DNA of 64,000 bases, from positions 1 through 64,000 of the forward strand of contig NKIZ01000001.1 of NCBI GenBank assembly GCA_002256425.1, read 5' to 3'. Shown here piece after piece: positions 37,833-47,257 of this stretch. This DNA comes from Alphaproteobacteria bacterium PA2 (lineage in GTDB: Bacteria > Pseudomonadota > Alphaproteobacteria > Caulobacterales > Caulobacteraceae). Position 1 is the stretch's first letter; every line of letters starts with the position of its first letter. Under the pieces are notes generated by a model that was not told where the DNA came from, did no database searches, and was given only the letters and a program-made list of their open reading frames with translations. The position numbers and the translations under genes were made by a program.

Positions 37833-38810
37833 TTAGGTGGTCAGGACGATCTTGCCCAGATGGGCCCCGCCTTCCAGGTGGGCATGAGCCTTGGCCGCCT
37901 CTTCCAGGGGGAAGGTAGCATCGATCTGCGGTATCAGCTTGCCCGCGTCGATCCAGGGCCAGACGGTGGCTTCGACCGCCGCCGCCAGCCGGGCCTTCTC
38001 ATCAGCGTCCCGCGGACGGAGGGTCGAGCCGGTGACCACAGCGCGCTTCTGCATGATGCGGAAGACGGGCAGGGAGATTTCGCCGCCGCCGAGGGAAGCG
38101 ATGAAGACGATCCGGCCGCCAGTCTTCAGGGCGTCGAGGTTTTTGCTGAAATAGTCGCCCCCCACCATGTCGAGCACAACGTCCACCCCGCCATTCGCCT
38201 TGGCGACTTCGGCAAAGTCCTCGGACGTGGCGTCGATGGAAATGTCTGCGCCCAGGGCCTTGGCCTGGGCGGCCTTGTCTGCACCGCGGCCGGTGGCGAT
38301 CACCCTGGCGCCGGCGGCCCTGGCCATCTGGATGGCCGTCGTGCCGATCCCGGAAGTCGCGCCATGGATCAGCAGGGTCTCTCCAGCCTTGAGGCCGCCA
38401 TGCTCGAACACATTGGCGAAGACCGTGAAGACAGTCTCGGGCAGGGCGGCGGCCTGGACCGCGCTGAAGCCCGCCGGGATGGGCAGGGCGTGGCGGGCGT
38501 CGACCACGGCGTATTGGGCATAGCCGCCGCCGCCCAGCAGGGCGGTGACCCGGTCTCCGGCTTTCCAGCGGCCGGCGCCTTCAACCACTTCACCGGCGAC
38601 CTCCAGGCCCATGGTGTCTGGCGAGCCGGGGGGCGGCGGATATCCGCCAAGGCGCTGGAGGATGTCGGGCCGGTTGATGCCCGCCGCCTCAACCCGGATC
38701 AGGATCTGGCCCGGGCCCGGCTGTGGACGGGGGATCTGCATGGCCTTCAGGGCTTCAGCGGGGCCACGGCCGCCTTCAACGGCGATGGCGGTCATCATGG
38801 GCTGGGTCAT
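37833..38810 (-). CDS. NAD(P)H:quinone oxidoreductase (PIG3/QOR-like zinc-independent MDR)
   Basis: A 325-residue medium-chain dehydrogenase/reductase of the quinone oxidoreductase class. EAAGINRPDILQRLGGYPPPPGSPDTMGLEVAGEV and the Rossmann motif LIHGATSGIGTTAIQMARAAGARV match the TP53I3/PIG3 subgroup. The zinc ligands of alcohol dehydrogenases are missing. It should reduce quinones or enones with NADPH. The start at ATG 38810 is preferred over a longer in-frame reading that begins at 38912. Confidence 0.85.
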   Translation of the reverse strand: MTQPMMTAIAVEGGRGPAEALKAMQIPRPQPGPGQILIRVEAAGINRPDILQRLGGYPPPPGSPDTMGLEVAGEVVEGAGRWKAGDRVTALLGGGGYAQYAVVDARHALPIPAGFSAVQAAALPETVFTVFANVFEHGGLKAGETLLIHGATSGIGTTAIQMARAAGARVIATGRGADKAAQAKALGADISIDATSEDFAEVAKANGGVDVVLDMVGGDYFSKNLDALKTGGRIVFIASLGGGEISLPVFRIMQKRAVVTGSTLRPRDADEKARLAAAVEATVWPWIDAGKLIPQIDATFPLEEAAKAHAHLEGGAHLGKIVLTT

Positions 38811-38892
38811 GGCGGGCCTTGCTGGTCTTGCGTGAAAATCGGGTCTGGGTGAGATAGTCCCAACTTCGCCAATCGGAAAGGGAGGCGCGAGC

Positions 38893-39090
38893 ATGGAAGA
38901 GCCGGTCAGCACGCGGGTCGGACGCGGTCAGCGTCTTGAAGAAGCCATCCGGGAGGACCTTGAACTCTACGGGGTGGCCGAACTGGAAGAGCGCATCGAG
39001 ATCCTGAAGGAAGAGATCGCCCGGTGCGAAACCCAGATCGGCCGCAAGCGCGCCGGTCGCGCCGCCGCTGACGCCCTGTTCGGATCGTGA
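38893..39090 (+). CDS. DUF1192 family small protein
   Basis: A 65-residue protein. VAELEERIEILKEEIARCETQIGRKRAGRAAADALF is the DUF1192 pattern: a short coiled coil with a conserved Ala/Asp-rich end. It is typical of alphaproteobacteria and of unknown function. GGGAGG lies about 8 bases before the ATG. It directly precedes rcdA, as in related genomes. Confidence 0.82.
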   Translation: MEEPVSTRVGRGQRLEEAIREDLELYGVAELEERIEILKEEIARCETQIGRKRAGRAAADALFGS

Positions 39091-39094
39091 CCGG

Positions 39095-39109
39095 TTAGCA
39101 GGACATTAA
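39095..39109 (+). promoter_or_regulatory. Candidate CtrA half-site pair upstream of rcdA
   Basis: TTAG (39095-39098), seven bases, TTAA (39106-39109). The CtrA consensus is TTAA-N7-TTAA(C), so one base of eight core positions differs. It lies about 113 bases before rcdA. Confidence 0.35.
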
Positions 39110-39221
39110 GAGGCAAGGCCGGATACTCTGCGCCGATCCGCGCACGACGCCTTGGCACGGCGGTTGCAGCGAACCGGGCTCGGCGGCGCCGTCTGTGCGC
39201 AGATGATCAGGAACGGGATAG

Positions 39222-39725
39222 ATGCACGACGTCAACACCAAGGCCCAGCGGGCAGATGTGATCGCCGACTTTGCGCGTTCCGAGCTGTTCGACCGGACAT
39301 TCCAGGAAGGCATGGACCTCGTCGAAGAGACCGCAGGCTATCTGGACGGCGCTGGCCGCCAGGAGTCGAAAATGCTGTCGCGTAATGCGGCCCTGGCCTA
39401 CGCCGCTGAAAGCATGCGCCTGACCACCCGCCTGATGCAGGTGGCTTCCTGGCTGCTGGTCCAGCGTGCTGTACGTGAGGGCGACATGCCGGCGATCAAC
39501 GCCTGCGAAGACCGCTATCGCCTGGCGGCGGAAGAAATCTCCTCGGGCCGCGACATGCCCGAAGACATGCCGGCCGGGCTGAAGGCCCTGCTGGAGCGGT
39601 CGGAACGTCTGTTCGAGCGGGTCCGGCATCTGGATCGCCGCATGTATGTAGAGGTCTCTGTGGCCGAAGCGTCCAATCCCGTAGCGGGACAGCTGGATCG
39701 TTTGCGGTCCGCCTTCGGGTCATAG
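39222..39725 (+). CDS. rcdA: CtrA-degradation adaptor RcdA (DUF1465)
   Basis: A 167-residue, all-helical protein of the DUF1465/RcdA family: FDRTFQEGMDLVEETAGYLDG, AYAAESMRLTTRLMQVASWLLVQRAV, and a C-terminal ERVRHLDRRMY stretch. In Caulobacter RcdA works with CpdR and PopA to deliver CtrA and other substrates to ClpXP at the pole during the swarmer-to-stalked transition. Length and sequence fit. The ATG at 39222 has a GGAACGGGA site upstream. Confidence 0.88.
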   Translation: MHDVNTKAQRADVIADFARSELFDRTFQEGMDLVEETAGYLDGAGRQESKMLSRNAALAYAAESMRLTTRLMQVASWLLVQRAVREGDMPAINACEDRYRLAAEEISSGRDMPEDMPAGLKALLERSERLFERVRHLDRRMYVEVSVAEASNPVAGQLDRLRSAFGS

Positions 39726-39764
39726 TCGCCCGCGGCAAGCGCGCCGTACGACACTTCCATACAC

Positions 39765-39793
39765 AGAAAACGCCGCGGTTGACCCGCGGCGTT
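39765..39793 (-). terminator. Terminator between rcdA and rpmE
   Basis: AACGCCGCGG / CCGCGGCGTT with a 5-base loop. On the minus strand it runs into TTTTCTG, so it ends rpmE. On the plus strand GTCGTTT follows, so it may also serve rcdA. Confidence 0.85.
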
Positions 39794-39818
39794 GTCGTTT
39801 CCGGGATCCCGGAGGAAT

Positions 39819-40043
39819 TTACTTGCGGGTGAAGGCGCCGAACTTGGCGTTGAACCGCGAAACGCGACCGCCGCGATCCAGCAGGGTCTGGTTTCCGCCC
39901 GTCCACGCCGGGTGGGTCTTCGGGTCGATATCCAGGTTCAGGGTCGCCCCTTCCTTGCCGTAGGTCGAGCGCGTCTGATAGCTCGTGCCGTCGGTCATCA
40001 CCACGGTGATGAAGTGATAATCGGGATGGGTGTCTTGTTTCAT
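39819..40043 (-). CDS. rpmE: 50S ribosomal protein L31
   Basis: A 74-residue L31. It opens [22 protein letters not shown] and contains [32 protein letters not shown], the family core. The four Cys of the zinc-binding form (C+) are absent, so this is the zinc-independent type. An in-frame reading that extends to 40355 was rejected because the L31 start is clear. Bridge-forming protein of the large subunit. Confidence 0.95.
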   Translation of the reverse strand: MKQDTHPDYHFITVVMTDGTSYQTRSTYGKEGATLNLDIDPKTHPAWTGGNQTLLDRGGRVSRFNAKFGAFTRK

Positions 40044-40119
40044 CTCGGAGGCTTCCGACGTAAGAGAGCGGCAGTCAGTTTTCGGCCAGCCAGACGAGGC
40101 GGGCGCGAGCGAGCGCCGC

Positions 40120-40148
40120 CTATACAGCAAAGGGCGGGCGAAGAGCAA
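40120..40148 (-). promoter_or_regulatory. Predicted rpmE promoter
   Basis: On the minus strand, TTGCTC (40148-40143), 17-base spacer, GTATAG (40125-40120). The leader before rpmE would be about 70 bases, long enough for feedback control by the ribosomal protein. Confidence 0.5.
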
Positions 40149-40161
40149 GGGCGCGATTTTT

Positions 40162-42012
40162 ATGAGTGATTTTTCGGGTGGAGCCCAGGTCGAGGGCAGA
40201 CCCACGGCGGGGGCCGCCCTTGCCCAGCAGATTTCTGAAGGAGCCGCCCGTCGGGCAAAGGGCAAGAGCCTCAATTCCCTGGGACAGCTGCTGCCCTTCA
40301 TGGGCGCGCACAAGGGTGACGCCGCCCTGGCTGGCCTCTTCCTGATAACCGCCACGGCTTCGACCCTGGGACTGACCGGAGCGGTCCGGGCCCTTGTTGA
40401 TCACCTGACCAGCGTCAAGACCGCGGGCGGCCCGATCGACCCCTGGTTCTGGCTGCTGGGCGCGGTGGCCGTCTCCCTGGCTGTCTCCTCCGCCCTCCGC
40501 TATTTCTTCGTCACCAAGCTGGGCGAGCGCATTGTCGCCGACCTGCGCAAGAGCGCCTACGGCCACATACTGACCCTGGATCCGGGCTTCTTCCTGGCCA
40601 CCACCACAGGGGAAGTCCTCTCGCGCCTGACCACAGACATCCAGATTGTGGAAAGTCTCCTGGCGACCTCGGTCTCCATGGCCCTGCGCAATTTCCTGAC
40701 CCTGATTGGCGCCCTCATCATGCTGCTGGTGGTCAGTCCCCACCTGACCGGCCTCGTCCTGCTGATCATTCCCTTTGTCATCGCCCCGCTTTTCCTGTTC
40801 GGGCGCCGGGTGCGCAAGCTGACCACCTCGACCCAGGACCAGTTCGCCCAGGCCATCGGCCAGGCCGGTGAGACCCTGGACGCCCTTGAGACCGTTCAGG
40901 CCTTCGGCGGTGAGGCGGCCGGCGCCGCCCGGTTCGGCGCGGCGGTCGAGGCCTCCTTCGCCACCTCCCTGCGCCGCATGACGGCCCGGGCGGTGATGAC
41001 CGCCGCCGTGATTGGCCTGGTGTTCGGCGGCGTCGTCTTCATTTTCTGGCTGGGGGTCCATGCCGGCCTGCGGGGGGACCTGACCTGGGGCGCCCTGTTC
41101 CAGTTCGCCTTCCTGTCTGTGTTCGCCGCCAGTTCCATGGGAGCTCTGGGGGAAACCTGGGGCGACGTACAGAAGGCGGCCGGCGCCATGGAGCGGGTGT
41201 CAGAGTTGCTGGCGGCAAGGCCCGGCATTTCGGCGCCGGCTGACGCAACCCCCCTGCCCGCCGACGGCGCCGGCGATGTCAGGTTCGAGAATGTGACCTT
41301 CGCCTATCCCGGGCGACCCGACCTGCCCGCCCTCAGCGAATTTTCGCTGCATGTGGCGCCTGGCGAGCGGGTGGCCCTGGTGGGTCCTTCCGGCGCCGGC
41401 AAGAGTACGGTCCTGCGCCTTCTCCTGCGCTTCTATGACCCCCAGTCCGGACAGGTGTCCGTGGACGGAGTGGCCCTGACCCGGGCCGATCCCAAGGCTG
41501 TTCGCGACCGCATGGCCCTGGTCGCCCAGGACAGCCCGCTGTTTTCCGGTTCGGCGACCGACAATATCCGCTTTGGCCGGGCCGGAGCCTCCCTGAACGA
41601 GGTGCGCCTTGCGGCCCAGGCGGCCCAGGCCGAGGGTTTCCTGGACGCCCTGCCCGAAGGCTTTGATACTCCGCTGGGCGAACGGGCCCGCAGCCTGTCC
41701 GGGGGCCAGAGACAGCGCCTGGCCATTGCCCGGGCCCTGGTTCGCCAGGCGCCCATACTGCTGCTGGACGAGGCTACCAGCGCCCTGGACGCCGAGAATG
41801 AGCGGCTGGTGCAGGCGGCCCTGGACGAGGCCATGGAAGGTCACACCACACTGGTGATCGCCCACAGGCTGGCCACGGTGCTGAAGGCGGACCGGATCGT
41901 CGTCATGGATGGCGGCCGGGTTGTGGAGCAGGGTACACACCACGAGCTGATCAAGCTGGGCGGTCTCTACGCCCGCCTGGCCGCCCTGCAGTTTGGAGAG
42001 ACTGACGCCTAG
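40162..42012 (+). CDS. ABC exporter, fused permease/ATPase (MsbA/multidrug type)
   Basis: A 616-residue half-transporter. Six transmembrane helices occupy residues about 45-320, then an ABC ATPase: Walker [11 protein letters not shown]-loop [13 protein letters not shown], signature [15 protein letters not shown], Walker [13 protein letters not shown] and H-loop VIAHRLATV. It would dimerise in the inner membrane and export lipids or drugs. The ATG at 40162 is the natural start (GGCGCGATTTTT leader, weak SD); the in-frame upstream reading covers the rpmE leader. It overlaps the next gene by 4 bases tail to tail. Confidence 0.88.
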   Translation: MSDFSGGAQVEGRPTAGAALAQQISEGAARRAKGKSLNSLGQLLPFMGAHKGDAALAGLFLITATASTLGLTGAVRALVDHLTSVKTAGGPIDPWFWLLGAVAVSLAVSSALRYFFVTKLGERIVADLRKSAYGHILTLDPGFFLATTTGEVLSRLTTDIQIVESLLATSVSMALRNFLTLIGALIMLLVVSPHLTGLVLLIIPFVIAPLFLFGRRVRKLTTSTQDQFAQAIGQAGETLDALETVQAFGGEAAGAARFGAAVEASFATSLRRMTARAVMTAAVIGLVFGGVVFIFWLGVHAGLRGDLTWGALFQFAFLSVFAASSMGALGETWGDVQKAAGAMERVSELLAARPGISAPADATPLPADGAGDVRFENVTFAYPGRPDLPALSEFSLHVAPGERVALVGPSGAGKSTVLRLLLRFYDPQSGQVSVDGVALTRADPKAVRDRMALVAQDSPLFSGSATDNIRFGRAGASLNEVRLAAQAAQAEGFLDALPEGFDTPLGERARSLSGGQRQRLAIARALVRQAPILLLDEATSALDAENERLVQAALDEAMEGHTTLVIAHRLATVLKADRIVVMDGGRVVEQGTHHELIKLGGLYARLAALQFGETDA

Positions 42013-43076
42013 AGGGCGTTGCGCACCTTGGCCTCAAGGCCCGGAAAATCGCTGAACAGGCCATCGACCCCGGCGGCGAACAGGGCGCGGTAGACGGCGT
42101 CCACCTGCCCATGGGCCGCCGGGTCAACGCCGAGGCGCAGCTTGGGGGGCAGGAAGGCGTTCTCGGCGCGGACCGTCCAGGGATGGACCGTCAGGCCGAC
42201 AGCGTGGGCGTTCCGGACAAGATCGGTCGGGGCGCCGAGACCGTCATCGACCACAGGGACCACCATCTTCCATTCCGGCCCCAGGCCATTGGCGTAGGCG
42301 GCGATGGCCTTGAGTCCTGCCGGCGTGACCATGTCGGCATAGGCGACCTTCGGCAGGTCGGCCGGTCCGCCCTCGGCCGACACCAGCTGCACCAGGGGCG
42401 CGCGGGTCAGCTTGCGGATGGTCTTGAGGGGCCCGACCTCGAAGCACTGGACATAGACCGGCGCCGTCGGGCTGTTCAGGCCGTGGGCCTTCAGGGCGTC
42501 GGCCATCCGGGCCTCGAAGGCCAGGCCCACCGAAGCGAAATAGGTCGGATGCTTCATTTCCGGATAGACGCCGATGGTCCGGCCGACCCGGCGGCTTTCC
42601 GATTTCGCCAGGGCGACGACCTCGTCAAAGGTCGGAATGGCGTCGACGCCGTCATGCCTGGCGCTTTCTGCCCGGAGCTGGGGCAGGCGTTCCCGGGCCC
42701 GAAGGGTTTTCAGTTCGGCCAGGGTGAAGTCTTCTGTGAACCAGCCTTCGATGGCCTCGCCGTCTATGACCTTCTTCACCTTGCGGGCGGCGAACTCCGG
42801 GTGGGCGGCGACATTGGTCGTTCCACCGATCTCGTTCTCATGGCGCACCACCATGACGCCGTCCTTCGTCAGGACCAGATCAGGCTCGATGAAGTCCGCG
42901 CCCTGGTCGACGGCCAGGCGATAGGCAGACGCCGTGTGTTCGGGGCGAAGCCCGCTGGCCCCCCGGTGCGCGATGACGACAGGACGTTTTTTCATGGGCT
43001 TCGCCGCCGCAATCAGGGCCGGGCTTACGGCCGCCAGGGCGGCGAGGGTTCTGCGGGTCAGGGTCATGGCGTCCAT
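42009..43076 (-). CDS. Glycerophosphodiester phosphodiesterase
   Basis: A 355-residue exported GDPD of the GlpQ type. The N-terminus is a twin-Arg-containing signal region (TLTRRTLAALAAVSPALIAAA). The catalytic core has VVIAHRGASGLRPEHT (catalytic His-Arg), GADFIEPDLVLTKDG (metal-binding Glu-Asp) and VRHENEIGGTTN (second His). It cleaves glycerophosphodiesters to glycerol-3-phosphate and an alcohol in the periplasm. A second in-frame ATG at 43067 could be used instead. Confidence 0.9.
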   Translation of the reverse strand: MDAMTLTRRTLAALAAVSPALIAAAKPMKKRPVVIAHRGASGLRPEHTASAYRLAVDQGADFIEPDLVLTKDGVMVVRHENEIGGTTNVAAHPEFAARKVKKVIDGEAIEGWFTEDFTLAELKTLRARERLPQLRAESARHDGVDAIPTFDEVVALAKSESRRVGRTIGVYPEMKHPTYFASVGLAFEARMADALKAHGLNSPTAPVYVQCFEVGPLKTIRKLTRAPLVQLVSAEGGPADLPKVAYADMVTPAGLKAIAAYANGLGPEWKMVVPVVDDGLGAPTDLVRNAHAVGLTVHPWTVRAENAFLPPKLRLGVDPAAHGQVDAVYRALFAAGVDGLFSDFPGLEAKVRNAL

Positions 43077-43125
43077 CTAGCGACGCTGTGTGACGCTTCC
43101 GTCAAGGCGAGATTGCCAGCCTGCC

Positions 43126-43920
43126 TCAGGCGGCGGCCTTCAGGCGCTCCACCAGCAGGGGGTGAAGGTCCAGATTGGCGGCGCAGATGCTGCCGGTTTC
43201 CAGAACGTCTTCCTCGCCCTCGATGGTGGTGACCTTGCCGCCGGCCTCCGTGATCAGCAGGTGACCCGCCGCCACATCCCAGGGGCTGAGATCCCGCTCC
43301 CAGAAGCCGTCCAGGCGACCCGCAGCCACATAGGCCAGGTCCAGGGCTGCAGCGCCGAAACGGCGGACGCCCGCCACCCTCTGGCTGATCTGGTGCAGTT
43401 CCTTGAGGAACTTGGCGTGCTGGCCATGGCCAAGGAAGGGAATGCCGGTGCCCAGGACGGATTCATCCAGCCGGGTCCGCGCCGCGACCCGCAGGCGCTT
43501 GTCATTGACGAAGCAGCCCTTGCCCTTTTCGGCCCAGAACAGCTCGTTGGTCACCGGATTATAGGTGACGGCCGCCACGACGACCCCTTCGCGCTGCAGG
43601 GCGATATTGATGGCGAAGTGGGGAATGGCGTGCAGGAAGTTGGTGGTGCCATCCAGGGGATCGACGATCCAGGTGTGGGTCTTGTCCGTGCCCTCGATCA
43701 GGCCCCGCTCTTCACCCAGGAAACCATAGCCCGGTCGGGCCTTTTCCAGGGCTTCGAAAATGGTCTGCTCGGCCTTGAGGTCGGCGGCGGAAACGAAGTC
43801 GGCTGCGCCCTTCTTGGAGACCTGCAGCTCATTGAGCTCGCCGAAGTCGCGATTGAGTCCGCGGGCAGCCTTGCGGGCGGCGTCGGACATGACCTTGAGA
43901 AGTGCGGTTTGCGTGCTCAT
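43126..43920 (-). CDS. suhB: Inositol monophosphatase family protein (SuhB-like)
   Basis: A 264-residue Mg-dependent phosphatase. Metal sites are visible as GFLGEERG (Glu), WIVDPLDGTTNFLHAIPHFA (Asp-Pro-Leu-Asp-Gly-Thr) and LSPWDVAAGHLLITEAGG (WDxAAG). SuhB-type enzymes hydrolyse inositol-1-phosphate, and in enterobacteria SuhB also acts in rRNA antitermination. Which role applies is not decided by sequence. It precedes thiE on the same strand with about 30 bases between. Confidence 0.88.
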   Translation of the reverse strand: MSTQTALLKVMSDAARKAARGLNRDFGELNELQVSKKGAADFVSAADLKAEQTIFEALEKARPGYGFLGEERGLIEGTDKTHTWIVDPLDGTTNFLHAIPHFAINIALQREGVVVAAVTYNPVTNELFWAEKGKGCFVNDKRLRVAARTRLDESVLGTGIPFLGHGQHAKFLKELHQISQRVAGVRRFGAAALDLAYVAAGRLDGFWERDLSPWDVAAGHLLITEAGGKVTTIEGEEDVLETGSICAANLDLHPLLVERLKAAA

Positions 43921-43950
43921 GAGGGCGCGGAACCTAGTGGGACCGGGCCC

Positions 43951-44619
43951 CTAAGGCAAGGCGGCCGGATCAACCCTCTGTGCAAGGCCCTCGGCGATGG
44001 CTGCGTTGAGGCCGCGAACGGCGGCTGCCGGGCCTTCCGGATGGGCCCAGACCCCGGCGGAGACAGCGAGGAAATCGGCTCCCGCGGCAGCCAGTCCTGC
44101 CGCATTGTCGACCGCCACCCCGCCAATGGCCACGCAGGGGATCTCCATGACCTCCTGCCAGATGCGAAGTATGTCCGGCTCGGCCCGGGTAGGCGCTTCC
44201 TTGGTCGTCGTGGGAAAGAAGGCGCCGAAGGCCACATAGTCCGCCCCGGCTTCTGCGGCCTCCATGGCCAGATGCCGGCTGTCATGACAGGTGACGCCCA
44301 CCATGCGGTCCGGGCCCATCAGTCGGCGGGCCTCCCGGCAGGACATGTCGGACTGCCCCACATGGACGCCATCGCAGCCCAGCCGGGCCGCCAGGTCGGG
44401 CCTGTCATTGAGGAGGACCGCCACGCCCCGGGCCTGGGCCACGGGACTGAGAGCCGCCACGGCTGCGCCGATCACCTCGTCAGAAGCGTCCTTCAGCCGG
44501 ATCTGCAATGCGGCCACATCGCCGGCGTCCAGGGTCTGGGCCAGCAGGTCGGCAAACCCGGCCAGGTCGTCCAGCCGGGGCGGGGTGATCAGATACAGGC
44601 GGCAATCAGGAAGTGACAT
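43951..44619 (-). CDS. thiE: Thiamine phosphate synthase
   Basis: A 222-residue TIM-barrel enzyme that joins HMP-PP and thiazole phosphate to give thiamine phosphate. The N-terminus is [15 protein letters not shown] (standard QxRxK), [24 protein letters not shown] (binding of pyrophosphate) and [13 protein letters not shown] are all present. The remaining thiamine genes are elsewhere. Only 50 bases separate it from the SRPBCC gene, too few for a TPP riboswitch. Confidence 0.93.
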   Translation of the reverse strand: MSLPDCRLYLITPPRLDDLAGFADLLAQTLDAGDVAALQIRLKDASDEVIGAAVAALSPVAQARGVAVLLNDRPDLAARLGCDGVHVGQSDMSCREARRLMGPDRMVGVTCHDSRHLAMEAAEAGADYVAFGAFFPTTTKEAPTRAEPDILRIWQEVMEIPCVAIGGVAVDNAAGLAAAGADFLAVSAGVWAHPEGPAAAVRGLNAAIAEGLAQRVDPAALP

Positions 44620-44670
44620 GGCCGCTGATTAGCCCAGCCCGAGGCGGCTGTCTTCCCTGCACCGGACCGA

Positions 44671-45084
44671 CTAGGCCAGGCCCAGGGCCCGCTTCATCGC
44701 CTTTACATTGCCGCGGCAGAACTTGGTCAGCTGTTCGGTCGTGGCTTCCAGGGTCGACGGATCCTTGGGGACGAACTTCACTGTCAGCTCGATCCGGCAG
44801 GCGTCAGCCGTTCCCGGCGCCACCGAGACAGTGGAGAAATAGGCATCCATGTCCGGGCGATCGAGGGTGTAGGTATAGTGATGTGGGCCTTCGTCGGTCA
44901 TCAGTTCCTGGATGCTCCGGCCGCCCGGCATGGTCAGGGTGCGCACCTTACCCTTGGGAGTGACCTCGGTAGACTCGGCCTCAACTGCGCCGGCCCACTT
45001 CCGGATGCCGGAAAAGTCGCCGATCACGGCCCAGACGGCGTCGGCGCCCAGGGCGATGTCTTCACCATAGCTTACTTCGTTCAT
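44671..45084 (-). CDS. SRPBCC family (polyketide cyclase/dehydrase-like) protein
   Basis: A 137-residue single-domain START/Bet v1-like protein: VSYGEDIALGADAVWAVIGDFSGIRKWAGAV at the N-terminus and a long C-terminal helix. Such proteins bind hydrophobic ligands, but the ligand and function are unknown. A strong SD (AGGAGGAAA) precedes the ATG. Confidence 0.8.
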   Translation of the reverse strand: MNEVSYGEDIALGADAVWAVIGDFSGIRKWAGAVEAESTEVTPKGKVRTLTMPGGRSIQELMTDEGPHHYTYTLDRPDMDAYFSTVSVAPGTADACRIELTVKFVPKDPSTLEATTEQLTKFCRGNVKAMKRALGLA

Positions 45085-45114
45085 GGGGTTTCCTCCTGGA
45101 ATGTCGTTTCTGAT

Positions 45115-45918
45115 TCAGGTCTTCTTGCGGAACAGCCAGCCCATGGCCGGCTTCTTCCTGGCTGGCGGCTCGCCCTTGCAGGTGTGGTTTTCCCGCGCGT
45201 CCAGCTCAACCACGGGGCGGACGACGCTGGTCCAGATGGCGTAGCCTTCCGGCGTCATATGCAGACCATCGGCCACAAAGATATCCTTGGGAACGCCAGC
45301 CTCGAGCATGGGAGGCGCCACATCGACGAACCGCAGGTCCTTGCGCGTCGCGCCCATGGCCCGGATCGCCTGGTTCACCTGATCCTGCAGGCCCAGCTGG
45401 GAGAGCCGCTGCTTCGAGGGCTTGATGGCGATGAAATAGACCGGGGTCTGCCCGAGCTTGGCCGCCTTCAGTGTCATGAAGGTCTTGAAGTCCGCCAGAA
45501 CCCGGTCGGCCGTCTTGCCAGCCCATAGATCATTATCCCCCGCATAGAAGAAGATGGCCTTGGCCTTGTAGGGCGTCACAACCTTTTCGAAGAAATAGTC
45601 CACGTCGGAGACGTGGGCGCCGCCAAAGCCGCGGTTGATCACCGGATAGGGCGCCATGTCCTCGCTGAGGGATTTCCAGAACCGGATGGAGGAAGACCCG
45701 ACAAACAGGTAGGCGCAGGACGGCGGCGGGGTCGCCGCGTCCAGTTCAGCGAAGCGGCTGATCTCCTGGGCGAACCTGTCGGGGGAGAGGGTCTCAGCCG
45801 CCGTGGGCGCCGGGGCGGGTGGCGGCGTAGGCGGCGCTGCAGGGACCTGGGCCAGGGCGACAGACGTCGTCGCCAGAGCAACAAGCAAAGGGCCGAGCAA
45901 GATCGTAGGTGTCTTCAT
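45115..45918 (-). CDS. Secreted SGNH/GDSL-type esterase-like protein
   Basis: A 267-residue exported protein. After a signal peptide (residues 1-23) and a Pro/Ala-rich linker (residues 26-44), it shows LFVGSSSIRFW (the GSSS nucleophile loop), NRGFGGAHVSDV (Gly oxyanion), FFYAGDNDLWAG (the GxND oxyanion Asn) and DGLHMTPEGYAIW (catalytic Asp-His). It belongs to the SGNH hydrolase class; an acyl-ester substrate is likely. Located in the periplasm. Confidence 0.85.
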   Translation of the reverse strand: MKTPTILLGPLLVALATTSVALAQVPAAPPTPPPAPAPTAAETLSPDRFAQEISRFAELDAATPPPSCAYLFVGSSSIRFWKSLSEDMAPYPVINRGFGGAHVSDVDYFFEKVVTPYKAKAIFFYAGDNDLWAGKTADRVLADFKTFMTLKAAKLGQTPVYFIAIKPSKQRLSQLGLQDQVNQAIRAMGATRKDLRFVDVAPPMLEAGVPKDIFVADGLHMTPEGYAIWTSVVRPVVELDARENHTCKGEPPARKKPAMGWLFRKKT

Positions 45919-46034
45919 GGGTCTCCAGCTCCCGGGGGGACCCTCATCTTAAGGCCTGCGGACAGAAAGGCGAGAGCGGGTCTCGACAGAGTTCACGGGG
46001 TTCCATTAGCTGTAGGTGCAGGATTGGAGATCGA

Positions 46035-46679
46035 ATGTCCGCCCACCATCATGACCCCGAAGCTGAAGCGGAAGACCGCCTGCTGCACAGGCTCCTGTTC
46101 TTTTCAGACGCTGTCTTCGCCATCGTCCTGACCCTGCTGGCCCTGGAACTGAAGGCGCCGGAGGGCGAGACCATCGCCGAGCTCATCCGCGGTCTTGCCA
46201 GCATGATCGGGGACTTCATCGCCTTTGCAGGATCCTTCGCCGTCGTGGCCTTCTGGTGGATGGGTCATATGAGCGCCATGCGGAGGCTGGCCCGGTTCGA
46301 CCGGATCGTTGCAGCCCTCAACCTGGTCTTCCTGCTGACGGTCTGCCTCATGCCCTTCTCGACGAGCCTGATGTCCCACGGAAGGTTTTCCGGCTTCGCC
46401 TGGGAAATCTACTGCTGGAACCTGATCCTGACCTCCGTGATCATGATGGCCATGAACCTGGCGATTTCGCGGGACAACGGACGCCTTGTGGGCGGAATGG
46501 AGCGAGGCGAGCGGACCTACAAGATCCTGCGGGCGGGCTCCCCTGGACTGGCCTTTGTTGTCAGCCTGGTGGTGCTGAAGTTCGGGAGCGTGGAACTCGC
46601 CACCCTGGCGCCCCTGCTGATCCCGTTTGAATTCCTGGCCCTATACCTGTTTGCAAGACCCAAGGCGCCGAACACTTGA
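46035..46679 (+). CDS. TMEM175-family (DUF1211) membrane protein
   Basis: A 214-residue membrane protein with about six helices. LFFSDAVFAIVLTLLALELKAP is the TMEM175 signature helix (FSDxVFAI) that lines a K+ conduction pore in characterised bacterial and lysosomal members. Start ATG at 46035 with GGAG 7 bases upstream. It overlaps the next gene by TTGA. K+ channel activity is inferred from the family. Confidence 0.85.
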   Translation: MSAHHHDPEAEAEDRLLHRLLFFSDAVFAIVLTLLALELKAPEGETIAELIRGLASMIGDFIAFAGSFAVVAFWWMGHMSAMRRLARFDRIVAALNLVFLLTVCLMPFSTSLMSHGRFSGFAWEIYCWNLILTSVIMMAMNLAISRDNGRLVGGMERGERTYKILRAGSPGLAFVVSLVVLKFGSVELATLAPLLIPFEFLALYLFARPKAPNT

Positions 46680-47257
46680 TCCTGCCCGCCGCCTATGTTG
46701 AACGGCTTGAGGCCTGGGCGCAGATCACCCAGCTGAACGCAGACCTGCTCAGCCATGACAGCGCCACGGCCACCCTGCAGGCCTGGTGTGACCAAAATGG
46801 CGGCGGCCAGAAGATCCGGGCGCTTCGTGTCCGGGGTCAGGACAAGGCGGCCTCTTCCGAGGATCGCGAAGCCCTGGGGGCCGGCGCTGACGAACCCCTG
46901 GTCTATCGCCGGGTCCAGCTGGCCTGTGGCGACCAGATCCTGTCCGAAGCCGACAACTGGTATCGCCCTGCCCTTCTGACGCCTGAAATGAACAGGGCCC
47001 TGGAAGAAACTGAAACGCCCTTTGGCGTGGTGGTGCGGCCCCTCAACTTCCGCCGCAGGACACTCAGCACAAGCTATCTGTTCCGGCCCCTGCCCCTGAA
47101 CTGGGAGGGAAGGCCGGCGCCAGTGCGCATCTATCGGGGCAGGCTCGCCACGCCAAAGGACATACTGCAGCACAGGGCCGTGCTGGTCACTGGCGAGGGC
47201 AGGCCGTTCAGCCTGGTGGTGGAAACCTATACCGAGGCGGTGCTGGTCAAGCCCTAG
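46676..47257 (+). CDS. UbiC/chorismate-lyase-like protein
   Basis: A 193-residue cytoplasmic protein whose middle (VYRRVQLACGDQILSEADNWYRPALLTPEMNRALEETETPFG) resembles chorismate pyruvate-lyases and related UTRA-like folds. The C-terminus differs from UbiC of E. coli, so lyase activity is not certain. It begins with TTG at 46676, overlapping the upstream gene stop by TTGA; no ATG is available. It converges with opgH. Confidence 0.55.
   Translation: MILPAAYVERLEAWAQITQLNADLLSHDSATATLQAWCDQNGGGQKIRALRVRGQDKAASSEDREALGAGADEPLVYRRVQLACGDQILSEADNWYRPALLTPEMNRALEETETPFGVVVRPLNFRRRTLSTSYLFRPLPLNWEGRPAPVRIYRGRLATPKDILQHRAVLVTGEGRPFSLVVETYTEAVLVKP

Noticed and set aside
43951-44670. TPP riboswitch before thiE
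   Set aside because: Only about 50 bases separate thiE from the next gene and the sequence shows no thi-box elements.
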